This document shows, piece by piece, positions 6,874 through 13,843 of a stretch of DNA of 22,335 nucleotides. Under the pieces are notes generated by a model, which saw only the letters and a program-made list of their open reading frames with translations, did no database searches and was not told the DNA's origin. Origin of the DNA: CAYLLN01 sp040901775 (GTDB taxonomy: Bacteria; Planctomycetota; Planctomycetia; Pirellulales; Pirellulaceae). Each line of letters starts with the position of its first letter. Position 1 is the stretch's first letter. Where the stretch lies: assembly GCA_040901775.1 (NCBI GenBank), contig JBBDYF010000168.1:1-22335 (forward strand), given 5' to 3'. The translations under genes were made by a program, and so were the position numbers.

Positions 6874-7794
6874 TCACACGTCGCACTGCCGCGCGGCATG
6901 TCGCAGGGCGGCGACCGGATCTTTCCATGTCGGGATGAATTCTTGCCCGACGAAGCCCCGATAGCCCGTCTCGGCGATCGCCCGCATGATTCCCGGATAG
7001 TTGATCTCTTGCGTGTCGTCGATCTCGTTGCGGCCCGGATTGCCGGCCGTGTGGTAGTGGGCGATGTAGTCCTTATACAGGCGAATCCGCGCGATCACGT
7101 CCCCTTGCATGATCTGCACGTGATAAATGTCGAACAGTATTTTCAGCCGATCCGAGCCGACGCGCTGGCAGACATCGACCGCCCATTCTACGCAATCGCA
7201 CTGGTAGCCGGGGTGCCCCTTCATCTCGACATCGACTCGCGAGTTGAGCATCTCCAAGGCGAGCGTCACCTTCTTCTTTTCGGCGAGCGGCAGAACCCGC
7301 TTGATCCCCTCGACAAAGTTCTGCTTGCCGATTTCGTCTTCTTCGGCACCGGCGGGAAGCTTGCCGCGCATGCCCGAAAACGTGATCACGTTGGGACAGC
7401 CGAAATCGGCGGCTGCGCTGACGGCGACGGTGACCTTCTCGGTGCAAAAATCCCAGTTCGCCCGGTCGTTCCACCCTCTCACAAAGCCGTGGCTGCTGGC
7501 GATGGCGCACGAGAGTCCGTGCTTTTTCAAGGTTGGCCACTTGCTTGGCGCCACCAGTTCGACCGACTTGATCCCCAGCGCCGCGGCCGACCGGGCCAGG
7601 TCTTCGACCGACATCGGCTTGAAGCACCAGTGGACGACCGACTGGTTGATCCGGCCGTGGACAATCTTCCAAGCAGGGTCGTCGGCGGCAGGTTCTGCAG
7701 CGGCTGAATGCCTGGTGGCGACGAGCGCGCCGGCAGTTGCCGCCGCGCCGGCGAGCAGGCGACGACGATCGATCCGGTCGGTATTGGCTGACAT
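6874..7794 (-). CDS. Tat-exported hydroxypyruvate isomerase-like TIM-barrel protein
   Basis: 306 residues. The N terminus carries a twin-arginine-type signal (DRRRLLAGAAATAGALVA, about 9-26). The rest is a sugar phosphate isomerase/epimerase (AP endonuclease 2-like) barrel closest in motif to hydroxypyruvate isomerase: SVELVAP, NVITFSGMRG, LALEMLNSRVD (Glu181), LFDIYHVQIMQGD (Asp222, His225), IAHYHTAGNPGRNE and GQEFIP (Glu285), which carry the probable metal and acid-base residues. The ATG at 7794 is chosen: AGGAG lies 9 nt upstream and a strong -10 box at 7816-7821 excludes the GTG at 7815. It lies downstream of the Gfo/Idh/MocA gene, a common planctomycete pairing suggesting sugar or polyol metabolism. 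The substrate is unknown. Confidence 0.9.
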   Translation of the reverse strand: MSANTDRIDRRRLLAGAAATAGALVATRHSAAAEPAADDPAWKIVHGRINQSVVHWCFKPMSVEDLARSAAALGIKSVELVAPSKWPTLKKHGLSCAIASSHGFVRGWNDRANWDFCTEKVTVAVSAAADFGCPNVITFSGMRGKLPAGAEEDEIGKQNFVEGIKRVLPLAEKKKVTLALEMLNSRVDVEMKGHPGYQCDCVEWAVDVCQRVGSDRLKILFDIYHVQIMQGDVIARIRLYKDYIAHYHTAGNPGRNEIDDTQEINYPGIMRAIAETGYRGFVGQEFIPTWKDPVAALRHAARQCDV

Positions 7795-7815
7795 GCTGTT
7801 GATCTCCTGCGACAC

Positions 7816-7844
7816 ATTATATCTAGTGCTTCGTCAATTCTAAA
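7816..7844 (-). promoter_or_regulatory. Promoter of the Hyi-like isomerase gene
   Basis: On the minus strand TTTAGA (-35, plus-strand 7839-7844) and a perfect TATAAT (-10, 7816-7821) are spaced by 17 nt. Transcription would start near 7809 and leave a leader of about 15 nt before the ATG at 7794. The -35 overlaps an inverted repeat CAATT-CTAAA-AATTG (7835-7849), a possible operator. The downstream gene may therefore be expressed independently of the upstream oxidoreductase. Confidence 0.6.
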
Positions 7845-7897
7845 AATTGGGATCACCGTCCCGTCGGTATCCGCAAGTCCTGGCTAACGCAGCCTCC

Positions 7898-9004
7898 TTA
7901 CAGCAACGACAACGGATTCTCGCGCGTCTTGAGCGGGAAGGTCACCGGCCCGCCCACGCGGTGCGATTCAAAGACGGCGCAAATCATCTCGACCGTGATC
8001 CGCCCTTCATGCACGCTGCATTCGGGATCGCGGTCTTCGTCGATCGCGGCCAACAAATCCTTCACCGCCATGACGTTCCCGCCGTCCAAACCGCCGTCCC
8101 GCAGCGGCTCGGGCTTGCCGATGCCGGCGGAGCTAACCGGTACCCACGTTGCGCCGGATCGGCCGGGTGACCAGGCGGGATCGGCCAGGAACTGCACGCT
8201 GGGCAAGCTGCCGGTGAGGATTTCGACAATTCCCGCGCTCCCATAAATTTGCAAGCCAAACCGGCCTTTGCCGCCCCCCATGCTCTGGCGAGTGCCAAAA
8301 TAGGCGGTCGCGCCGCTTTCCAGTCCGTACATGGCGCTCACGGAATCGCCCGCCAACGGGCCGATCCCTTCGCTGCCGGCCCGCACATGCTCTTTCGACA
8401 CCGGTTTGCCCGCTTGCTCGACGCGGGCAAAGCACCACGCCGGCTGGCCGCCGAACTGGTGGATTAGGTTCATCACATGGCTGCCGAGCACCCACAGGTC
8501 TTCGCCGCCGCCACGGGCATCTTCTTTCCCCCGGCCGCGCAATTCCAAGATCGTGCCGAGTTTGCCCGCGGCGATCAAATCGTGAACCGCCTGTAACTTG
8601 GGGCTGTAGCGGGTTTGATGGGCGAGGGCCAGCTTCACGCCATGCCGGTTGCAGGCCGCGACCATCTCGTCCGCTTCGGCCGGCGTGCGGCACAGCGGCT
8701 TTTCCAGGTAGATGTGCGCCCCCCGCTCGGCCGCGGCCAGCACCATGTCGCGGTGCTGATCGAGCCACCGCGGGCCGATCGCGACGATCTGCGGCTTGGC
8801 CTCGTCGAGCATCTGGCGGTAGTCGGCATAGTCCTTGGGGGCCGCGGCTCGCTTGGCGGCTGCGGCCCGCCCCTGGTCGTCGGCATCGGCCACGGCCACC
8901 ACCTCGCATCGATCTTGGAAGTGCGACCAGACCGTGTCGATTCCGTGGCCGTAGTTGCCGCGACCTGTATGACCAATAATGCCAACGCGATATTTGGCAG
9001 GCAC
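7898..9004 (-). CDS. Gfo/Idh/MocA family NAD(P)-dependent oxidoreductase
   Basis: 368-residue dehydrogenase of the glucose-fructose oxidoreductase / inositol dehydrogenase / MocA family. The N-terminal Rossmann fold shows VGIIGHTGRGNYGHG (7-21), an acidic VADAD at the end of beta 2 (38-42), and the family motif EKPLCR (101-106) with its catalytic-region Lys102. HQTRYSP and LGSHVMNLIHQFGG follow in the substrate domain. The start is GTG at 9004, supported by AAGGA 8 nt upstream. No signal peptide is visible, so it is cytoplasmic, unlike its Tat-exported downstream neighbour. Members oxidise or rearrange sugars and cyclitols; the substrate cannot be read from sequence. A promoter candidate lies at 9066-9095. 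Confidence 0.93.
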   Translation of the reverse strand: MPAKYRVGIIGHTGRGNYGHGIDTVWSHFQDRCEVVAVADADDQGRAAAAKRAAAPKDYADYRQMLDEAKPQIVAIGPRWLDQHRDMVLAAAERGAHIYLEKPLCRTPAEADEMVAACNRHGVKLALAHQTRYSPKLQAVHDLIAAGKLGTILELRGRGKEDARGGGEDLWVLGSHVMNLIHQFGGQPAWCFARVEQAGKPVSKEHVRAGSEGIGPLAGDSVSAMYGLESGATAYFGTRQSMGGGKGRFGLQIYGSAGIVEILTGSLPSVQFLADPAWSPGRSGATWVPVSSAGIGKPEPLRDGGLDGGNVMAVKDLLAAIDEDRDPECSVHEGRITVEMICAVFESHRVGGPVTFPLKTRENPLSLL

Positions 9005-9065
9005 GAGTCGATTCCTTGTGGCGAGGTGGCAGGGTGGGCGAGCTATGTCGAATTCGTGAGAGCCG

Positions 9066-9095
9066 ATTATGACCCACGGCGCGGTCCCAGCTCAA
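9066..9095 (-). promoter_or_regulatory. Putative promoter of the oxidoreductase-isomerase unit
   Basis: On the minus strand TTGAGC (9090-9095) and CATAAT (9066-9071) are separated by 18 nt, a 4/6 and 5/6 match to the sigma-70 hexamers. The GTG start lies about 60 nt downstream. Support is hexamer similarity and position in the divergent intergenic region. Confidence 0.4.
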
Positions 9096-9174
9096 TGCGC
9101 CTAGAAAAATCCGGCGGAATTGCTGGCAACGCATGGGCGACTCGCATTGGGGATGCTTGGCCGGCGAGCCTTGA

Positions 9175-9180
9175 TAGAAT
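9175..9180 (+). promoter_or_regulatory. Putative -10 box of the double-thioredoxin gene
   Basis: TAGAAT (5/6 match to TATAAT) lies 60 nt before the ATG at 9241. No convincing -35 is present at the usual distance, so this is a weak call. It is the best candidate in the 236-nt divergent region shared with the oxidoreductase gene. Confidence 0.3.
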
Positions 9181-9240
9181 GCTGGCAGATTCGTCGCTCT
9201 ATCTTTGTCAATCATAATCCTTGTCAACGAAGGTTTTGCC

Positions 9241-12072
9241 ATGTTGTACCGATCCCCTCCCCGCGTGTGCGGAGCTTGGTCGGCCTGTTTGCTGCTCTCG
9301 CTGCTGAGCCTGACGCTCTTTGGTTGCGGGTCGGACTCGGCCCCGGCAACCGCCGAGACGAAGTTTCGCCCAGCCGGAGAAAATACTTCGGACGACGACG
9401 CCGAAGACGCCGCTCCGGTCGCCGATCCGAATGCCAGCCAGGCCACTCCTCTCGAACGTCCGCCGACGAAAGTCCCCCAAGCGGATCGTGCTGCCGCCTC
9501 GGCAGCGACTCCGGCCGCCGGCGCGATTCCGGTTCCCGATGGCGACATTCAAACGCTTTCGGCCTTTATCGATCGCCTGGCGCAGACCCAACCCGAGGGG
9601 AAAGACCAGCCAGAAATGATTGCGCATTTCGTGCGCATTCAAGAGGCCCGTCTGGCCGCGATCGAAAAAATTCTGGATCAGAAACCGGACGAGCAGACGC
9701 AGTCGGCGGTGGTCAACGCCTCGTTCGAAATCTTCACTACCCTGAATCGGTTGCAAGTTCCCGGCACCCGCGCTCGGATGAGCGACTTCGCCACGCGGCT
9801 GTCCAAAAAAGACGATCCCGCTCTGGCCCGGCTGGGGCGTTTCATGTTGTTCAATGCGAAGGTGGCGGAATTGGCTGGTCAATCGCCCGAGGATGGCAAG
9901 CCGGCGGTGGCCCAGGTCAAGGCGTTTCTGACTGCCGAGCAGGACGACCTGACGCCGCAAACGCTGGAACAGGCGGGCATGGTCGCCAACATTTTGCTTA
10001 ACCAAGGGTTGAAGGAGGACGCCGTAGCCACGCTCCAACTGGTGGCCGATGCCGCCGCGGCGAGCAAGGACGAAAAGATCGCCGCAGAGCAACACACGTA
10101 TCGCGATCGGGCGACGTTCGCGGCCCTCAATCTGGACGAAATGGTCGCGGCCCTGGGCACTGGCGAGGAAGAAGCAGCCGCCAACCTAGCAACCGCGGTC
10201 ACGCAGACGCTGGCCAAAGTGCAGCCAAGCGAGGAAGTCGCCAAGATGGTTCAGGAAATTGCGCAGTTGCTGGAGCTAACCGGCAACATGCCCGCGGCGC
10301 AAGAGTGTCTGAGCGAACTGGAAACTCTGTTTAAGCAGGGGGCTGAGCAGGTCGATCCGGAGGTGGCCGAGCGCGTTGCCAAGACGATTGCCAACTCGCG
10401 CAAACGGGCGGCCTTGATCGGCCAACCGTTCGTTGTCGAAGGGTTCACGCGGGAAGGGGAACCGTTCGACTGGTCGGCCTATCAGGGCAAGGTGGTTTTG
10501 GTCGATTTCTGGGCGAGCTGGTGCGGTCCCTGTATCGACGAATTTTCGAATATCCTAAAGAACTACGACGAGTTTCGCGACCGTGGGTTCGAGGTCGTCG
10601 GCGTGAACCTCGATACCGAATTGGACAGCTTCGATCGCTTCAACCGAGTCCAACCGCTGAAGTGGCCCTCGGTGTTCAGCCAGATCGTGCTGGATGGCAA
10701 GACCGACGCGATGACCTCGTTCGCCGATCTGCCGATGGCCGAGAAATGCGGCGTCGATGCCATCCCGTTCCTGGTGCTGGTCGGCAAAGACGGCACCGTC
10801 GATTCGCTGCACGTTCGCGGGCCGAAATTGCGCTCGCGACTGATCGCGCTGTTGGGCGATCCGGCTGCCAAACCGGCGGCTGATAAGCCCACAGAAGAAA
10901 AGCCGGCCGAGCCAGCAGCCGCAGAAAAACCGGCCGAGAAATCGTCGTTCGTACCACGGCAGCGGGCAATTGTCGCATCGCCGCAGGCCGTGGCGCTCGC
11001 CCTCGCCCTGTTGGGTGCAGACGAACCGGCGGCTGCGGATGACCCGGTCGTAAATCCCTACGCTGCGAAGCCGGGGCTTACGGCCGAACAACTGGCGGCC
11101 TACATCCTGAAGATGCAGGACAAGCCCCAGTCGATTCAATCGCGGCCCGGCTTTGCCGAAGCCGTCTGCGAGGCGTGCAACCGGCTGATGGCGGCCGACC
11201 CCGCGCCGACCGAGGCGCAATTTCTTATCGCCGCCGAGGAGAAGTTGCAGCGATTACACAAACAGGCCTGCGCCGGAGACGCCGAAGCCGACAAGCTACT
11301 GGCCTCGTTCGTGGAGAAGATGGCGGCCGACACGCGGCCGCGCCTCGCCCGCCAGGTCGCCTTCTTTCGGCAGGAGCGGAAATCGCTCGACGGTTTGGAA
11401 TCGCCCCTCGAAAAGGTTCCCGACCTGCTGAAGGAATTGCTGGCGTACTTGTCGATGGAGAAGCTCACCGCTCGGCACCTGCGCCTGGCGTCGAGCACCG
11501 TGGCCCTGATCAACCGGTTGGAGAACCCGGACGAGCGGGAAAAGCATTTCGGCGAGTTCGGCCAGACGTTCGCCAAAAGCAGCGACAAGGAACTCGCCCG
11601 CTACGGCAGGAAGCTGGCCAAAAAGCCGGCAGCCGCCGAGACCGACCTGGTGGGCCAGCCCTTGGAATTGGCGGGAACGACGGCCGAGGGAGCCGCGTTC
11701 GCGTGGGAGGCGTACCGGGGCAAGGTCGTGCTGGTCGATTTCTGGGCGACCTGGTGCGGCCCCTGCTTGCGCGAAATGCCCCACGTAAAAGCCCTCTACG
11801 AAAAGCTGCACGAGCGGTCGTTCGAGGTGGTTGGAATCAGTCTGGACGAAGACCATGAAGCCTTGGCCGCCTACCTGGAGGAGAACGCGATCGAATGGGA
11901 AACGCTGGCGGGCGAAGGGACGCAAGCGCTGGCTGAAAAGTATGGCGTGCGCGGCATTCCCACCATGCTGGTCGTCGATCGCGAAGGCAAGATAGCGGGC
12001 GTGGCGCACAACGTGGCGGCGCTCGCGCCGATCGTCGAAAAGTTGCTGGCCGGCACGCCAGCGGCGAAGTAA
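9241..12072 (+). CDS. Lipoprotein with two thioredoxin-like (TlpA-type) domains
   Basis: 943 residues from the ATG at 9241, chosen because GAAGG lies 7 nt upstream and the product then begins with a lipoprotein signal (hydrophobic core, LFGC, lipidated Cys29). The frame extends to 9205 without added support. An acidic/Ala-rich linker leads to a helical region (about 95-390), then thioredoxin domain 1 (VDFWASWCGPC, Cys428/Cys431). A Lys/Pro/Glu/Ala-rich linker (about 542-566) and a hydrophobic stretch (AVALALALLG) precede a second helical region (about 610-800) and thioredoxin domain 2 (VDFWATWCGPC, Cys839/Cys842). Both CxxC sites are intact. Likely a periplasm-facing thiol-disulfide oxidoreductase, possibly for cytochrome maturation. 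The layout suggests duplication or fusion of two TlpA-like genes. Confidence 0.92.
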   Translation: MLYRSPPRVCGAWSACLLLSLLSLTLFGCGSDSAPATAETKFRPAGENTSDDDAEDAAPVADPNASQATPLERPPTKVPQADRAAASAATPAAGAIPVPDGDIQTLSAFIDRLAQTQPEGKDQPEMIAHFVRIQEARLAAIEKILDQKPDEQTQSAVVNASFEIFTTLNRLQVPGTRARMSDFATRLSKKDDPALARLGRFMLFNAKVAELAGQSPEDGKPAVAQVKAFLTAEQDDLTPQTLEQAGMVANILLNQGLKEDAVATLQLVADAAAASKDEKIAAEQHTYRDRATFAALNLDEMVAALGTGEEEAAANLATAVTQTLAKVQPSEEVAKMVQEIAQLLELTGNMPAAQECLSELETLFKQGAEQVDPEVAERVAKTIANSRKRAALIGQPFVVEGFTREGEPFDWSAYQGKVVLVDFWASWCGPCIDEFSNILKNYDEFRDRGFEVVGVNLDTELDSFDRFNRVQPLKWPSVFSQIVLDGKTDAMTSFADLPMAEKCGVDAIPFLVLVGKDGTVDSLHVRGPKLRSRLIALLGDPAAKPAADKPTEEKPAEPAAAEKPAEKSSFVPRQRAIVASPQAVALALALLGADEPAAADDPVVNPYAAKPGLTAEQLAAYILKMQDKPQSIQSRPGFAEAVCEACNRLMAADPAPTEAQFLIAAEEKLQRLHKQACAGDAEADKLLASFVEKMAADTRPRLARQVAFFRQERKSLDGLESPLEKVPDLLKELLAYLSMEKLTARHLRLASSTVALINRLENPDEREKHFGEFGQTFAKSSDKELARYGRKLAKKPAAAETDLVGQPLELAGTTAEGAAFAWEAYRGKVVLVDFWATWCGPCLREMPHVKALYEKLHERSFEVVGISLDEDHEALAAYLEENAIEWETLAGEGTQALAEKYGVRGIPTMLVVDREGKIAGVAHNVAALAPIVEKLLAGTPAAK

Positions 12073-12110
12073 TCGCCCAAAATTTTTCTGCCTCGACCAA
12101 GCATGCACAA

Positions 12111-12132
12111 CCGGGAGCATGTTTGCTCCCGG
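12111..12132. terminator. Palindromic terminator-like hairpin between convergent genes
   Basis: CCGGGAGCA-TGTT-TGCTCCCGG forms a perfect 9-bp stem with a 4-nt loop. It lies between the stop of the thioredoxin gene (12072) and the stop of the convergent regulator gene (12163), where a bidirectional terminator is expected. There is no U-tract on either side, although ATTTTT occurs about 25 nt earlier on the plus strand. A dispersed palindrome is the alternative. Confidence 0.55.
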
Positions 12133-12162
12133 CATGGGTGTCGGCCTGGACTGCCACCGGTT

Positions 12163-13254
12163 CTATGCCCGGGCTTCGATCCGCGCGTCCGTCCGCAGGT
12201 GCTCGGCCACCGAGTCGAACTTGAGCGGATAAAGCATCTCGCGCAGGCTGGCCAGTAGATTCGCACAGTCGGCCGAGGCGTAGATTTCGTCCAGCCACTG
12301 GGCGAAGTTGTCGAGCAGACGCCGGCCTTCCGGCCAGCGGACGAGCATCACGTTGTTGCACTCTTCGAGCAACTGATAAACGCGCGCCCGCGTGACGCCC
12401 AGCGCCTTCGATTGGTTGCGAACCGACTCGGCCTTAGCGCCGACGCCCAGCCGACCGCGAGCCAGCTTGCTCACGGTGTCGCCCGCGTCCACTTCGAGCT
12501 GGCGGAGCAACGGCTCGACCAGCGATTGCTCGACCTCTCCCAAGGCCGGCGGGAACGTGCGGGACCGAGCCTCCACCATCCAGTCCTCCGCCGCGGCGAT
12601 ATTCCGTGGCGAGAGCCGAACCGCCAGGCCGACGTTCTGGTCGATGTGCGAAAGCATGTCGTGAACGGTGTGAAACACTTCCAACACCACGTTGACCCGC
12701 TTCTCGCCGTGCGTCTTGAGGCGACGAATCTCGCCCAGCCCCTGGTCGAGATAAAAGTTCAGCGGCGTGGTCCAAATCACGGTCGGCAGCGTCTCCAGCG
12801 AAGGGGCGAGGCGGCCGAGCAGTTCCTGCCCGATGCCGTGCCGGCGAGCCGTCTGGCGCCATTTGACCCAGACGACCTCCGAGACACGCGAGGGATCGAA
12901 ATTGCCTCCCTCGTCCGTGCCGGTGATCGGCGTCGATTCTGCCTGGTGCATTTCATGCAGCGTATCGGGGCCTGGGCTGTCGTCTTTGGTCGCTCGGACA
13001 AGCAGTTTGACGAAGGTCAGCAGCTTCTTCCGTCCGATGCCTGCCGTTGCCGCCAGTTGCAAAAAGGGCGTGTCGAGCAGATCGCGCAGCGTGCGACTGA
13101 GAAAAGCCGTCGGCAGCCGACGATCGCTGGGAAGCGCCCAAAAGGCGAGCGGCTTGTCGAGTCGATCCGCATAGATCGGCTCGAGCAGCGAGGCGCGGAT
13201 GGTCTCGTAGCTACTCATCAACTTGACATCATCGGCCGAGGAAATATTGGTCAT
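12163..13254 (-). CDS. Unrecognised protein with alpha-CTD-like and sigma-region-4-like motifs
   Basis: I do not recognise this 363-residue protein as a named family. Residues about 48-85 (FLSRTLRDLLDTPF, then AGIGRKKLLTFVKLL) resemble the helix-hairpin-helix pattern of the RNA polymerase alpha C-terminal domain. A second similar stretch lies at about 165-195 (LGEIRRLKTHGEKRVNVVL). Residues about 276-300 (SVRNQSKALGVTRARVYQL) look like the helix-turn-helix of sigma-70 region 4. A DNA-binding or RNA polymerase-associated regulator is inferred. The ATG at 13254 is preferred over the frame to 13344 because AGGAG lies 11 nt upstream and conserved-looking sequence begins there. Upstream are three 13-bp iterons and a leader hairpin. 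No neighbouring gene suggests a pathway; it is convergent with the thioredoxin gene. Confidence 0.8.
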   Translation of the reverse strand: MTNISSADDVKLMSSYETIRASLLEPIYADRLDKPLAFWALPSDRRLPTAFLSRTLRDLLDTPFLQLAATAGIGRKKLLTFVKLLVRATKDDSPGPDTLHEMHQAESTPITGTDEGGNFDPSRVSEVVWVKWRQTARRHGIGQELLGRLAPSLETLPTVIWTTPLNFYLDQGLGEIRRLKTHGEKRVNVVLEVFHTVHDMLSHIDQNVGLAVRLSPRNIAAAEDWMVEARSRTFPPALGEVEQSLVEPLLRQLEVDAGDTVSKLARGRLGVGAKAESVRNQSKALGVTRARVYQLLEECNNVMLVRWPEGRRLLDNFAQWLDEIYASADCANLLASLREMLYPLKFDSVAEHLRTDARIEARA

Positions 13255-13344
13255 CGGTAAAGGATCTCCTAAGGGGACGGGGCTCCAATGCCAGACTGCC
13301 GACACCCGCGCAGGGCGCGGACGAGCACCAAGAGCTGGGGGCAA

Positions 13345-13369
13345 TCGACAGGTTTTCCACTCCTGTCGA
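13345..13369 (-). promoter_or_regulatory. Hairpin in the leader of the regulator gene
   Basis: TCGACAGG (13345-13352) and CCTGTCGA (13362-13369) form a perfect 8-bp stem around a 9-nt loop. It lies within the presumed 5' untranslated region, about 90 nt before the ATG at 13254. It may be an RNA control element or a dyad operator; sequence alone does not decide. Confidence 0.4.
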
Positions 13370-13447
13370 AGACCAAAGCAAAGGCAAAGGAGTAATTCTC
13401 TGCTCCTACAACGTGTTTGCAGGCGGGCGTCGAGACTTGAGAAGACA

Positions 13448-13476
13448 ACTATAAAACGTCCGACTTTGGCAAAAGT
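13448..13476 (-). promoter_or_regulatory. Putative promoter of the regulator gene
   Basis: On the minus strand TATAGT (plus-strand 13448-13453) is a 5/6 match to the -10 box. The -35 at 17 nt is poor (ACTTTT, 13471-13476), as expected for an activator-dependent promoter. The iteron array begins 10 bp upstream of it. The predicted leader is about 187 nt. Confidence 0.4.
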
Positions 13477-13485
13477 TTCGCTCAG

Positions 13486-13524
13486 CCGTTAATCTAGTCC
13501 GTTAAACTTGTCCGTTAATCTTTG
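13486..13524. repeat. Three 13-bp direct repeats (iteron-like operator)
   Basis: CCGTTAATCT (13486), CCGTTAAACT (13499) and CCGTTAATCT (13512) are spaced exactly 13 bp apart; the units share CCGTTAA-CT, with GT or TG filling the period. The array stands just upstream of the candidate promoter of the regulator gene. The ordered spacing suggests cooperative protein binding in the manner of iterons or direct-repeat activator boxes. The binding protein is unknown; the adjacent regulator is the obvious candidate. Confidence 0.65.
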
Positions 13525-13794
13525 AGCGCCTCGACTATCATGGTGGGTTTTCATAGGTGGCGGAACTTGTCGTTCCGAGTGTCCATCAACCACTTCATTT
13601 TCCGCTGACTCCCGCGAGTCGTCAAGGTGATTGGAACAAATATTTCGCTATTTCTGCTTGGTATAGGCGGGACTAAATCAAAACTCGGCCCCATTCCTTT
13701 GAAGATAAACCGTTTCCTGGCAATACCCTATGACGTTTTTACGAGGCTCCAGTTGCAGCCTCAAACGTGAATTGGCACGTTCTGCAAAGAGGTG

Positions 13795-13828
13795 CGACAG
13801 GATGTCCAGTAGGACACACAATCTGTCG
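13795..13828 (-). terminator. Nested hairpin downstream of smc
   Basis: Outer arms CGACAG (13795-13800) and CTGTCG (13823-13828) enclose an inner stem TGTCC-AGTA-GGACA (13803-13816). It lies 15 nt after the smc stop codon, where a transcription terminator is expected. There is no clear U-tract, only CTCTTT further on, so the terminator call is tentative. Confidence 0.35.
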
Positions 13829-13843
13829 GGCGGCAAAGCGAGC

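Larger units (their letters stand above)
13255..13843. other. 589-nt intergenic region upstream of the regulator gene and downstream of smc
   Basis: No coding frame with family resemblance was seen; base composition is lower in GC than the flanking genes. It holds, from left to right: a leader hairpin (13345-13369), a candidate promoter (13448-13476), three 13-bp iterons (13486-13524), small inverted repeats CGGAAC-TTGTC-GTTCCG (about 13571-13587) and AACGTG-AATTGG-CACGTT (13764-13781), and a nested hairpin just after smc (13795-13828). I saw no tRNA. The stretch 13590-13760 shows nothing I can name. Confidence 0.6.

Noticed and set aside
7795..7815. GTG start at 7815 for the isomerase
   Set aside because: The TATAAT box at 7816-7821 would place the transcript start downstream of it, while the ATG at 7794 has AGGAG at good spacing.
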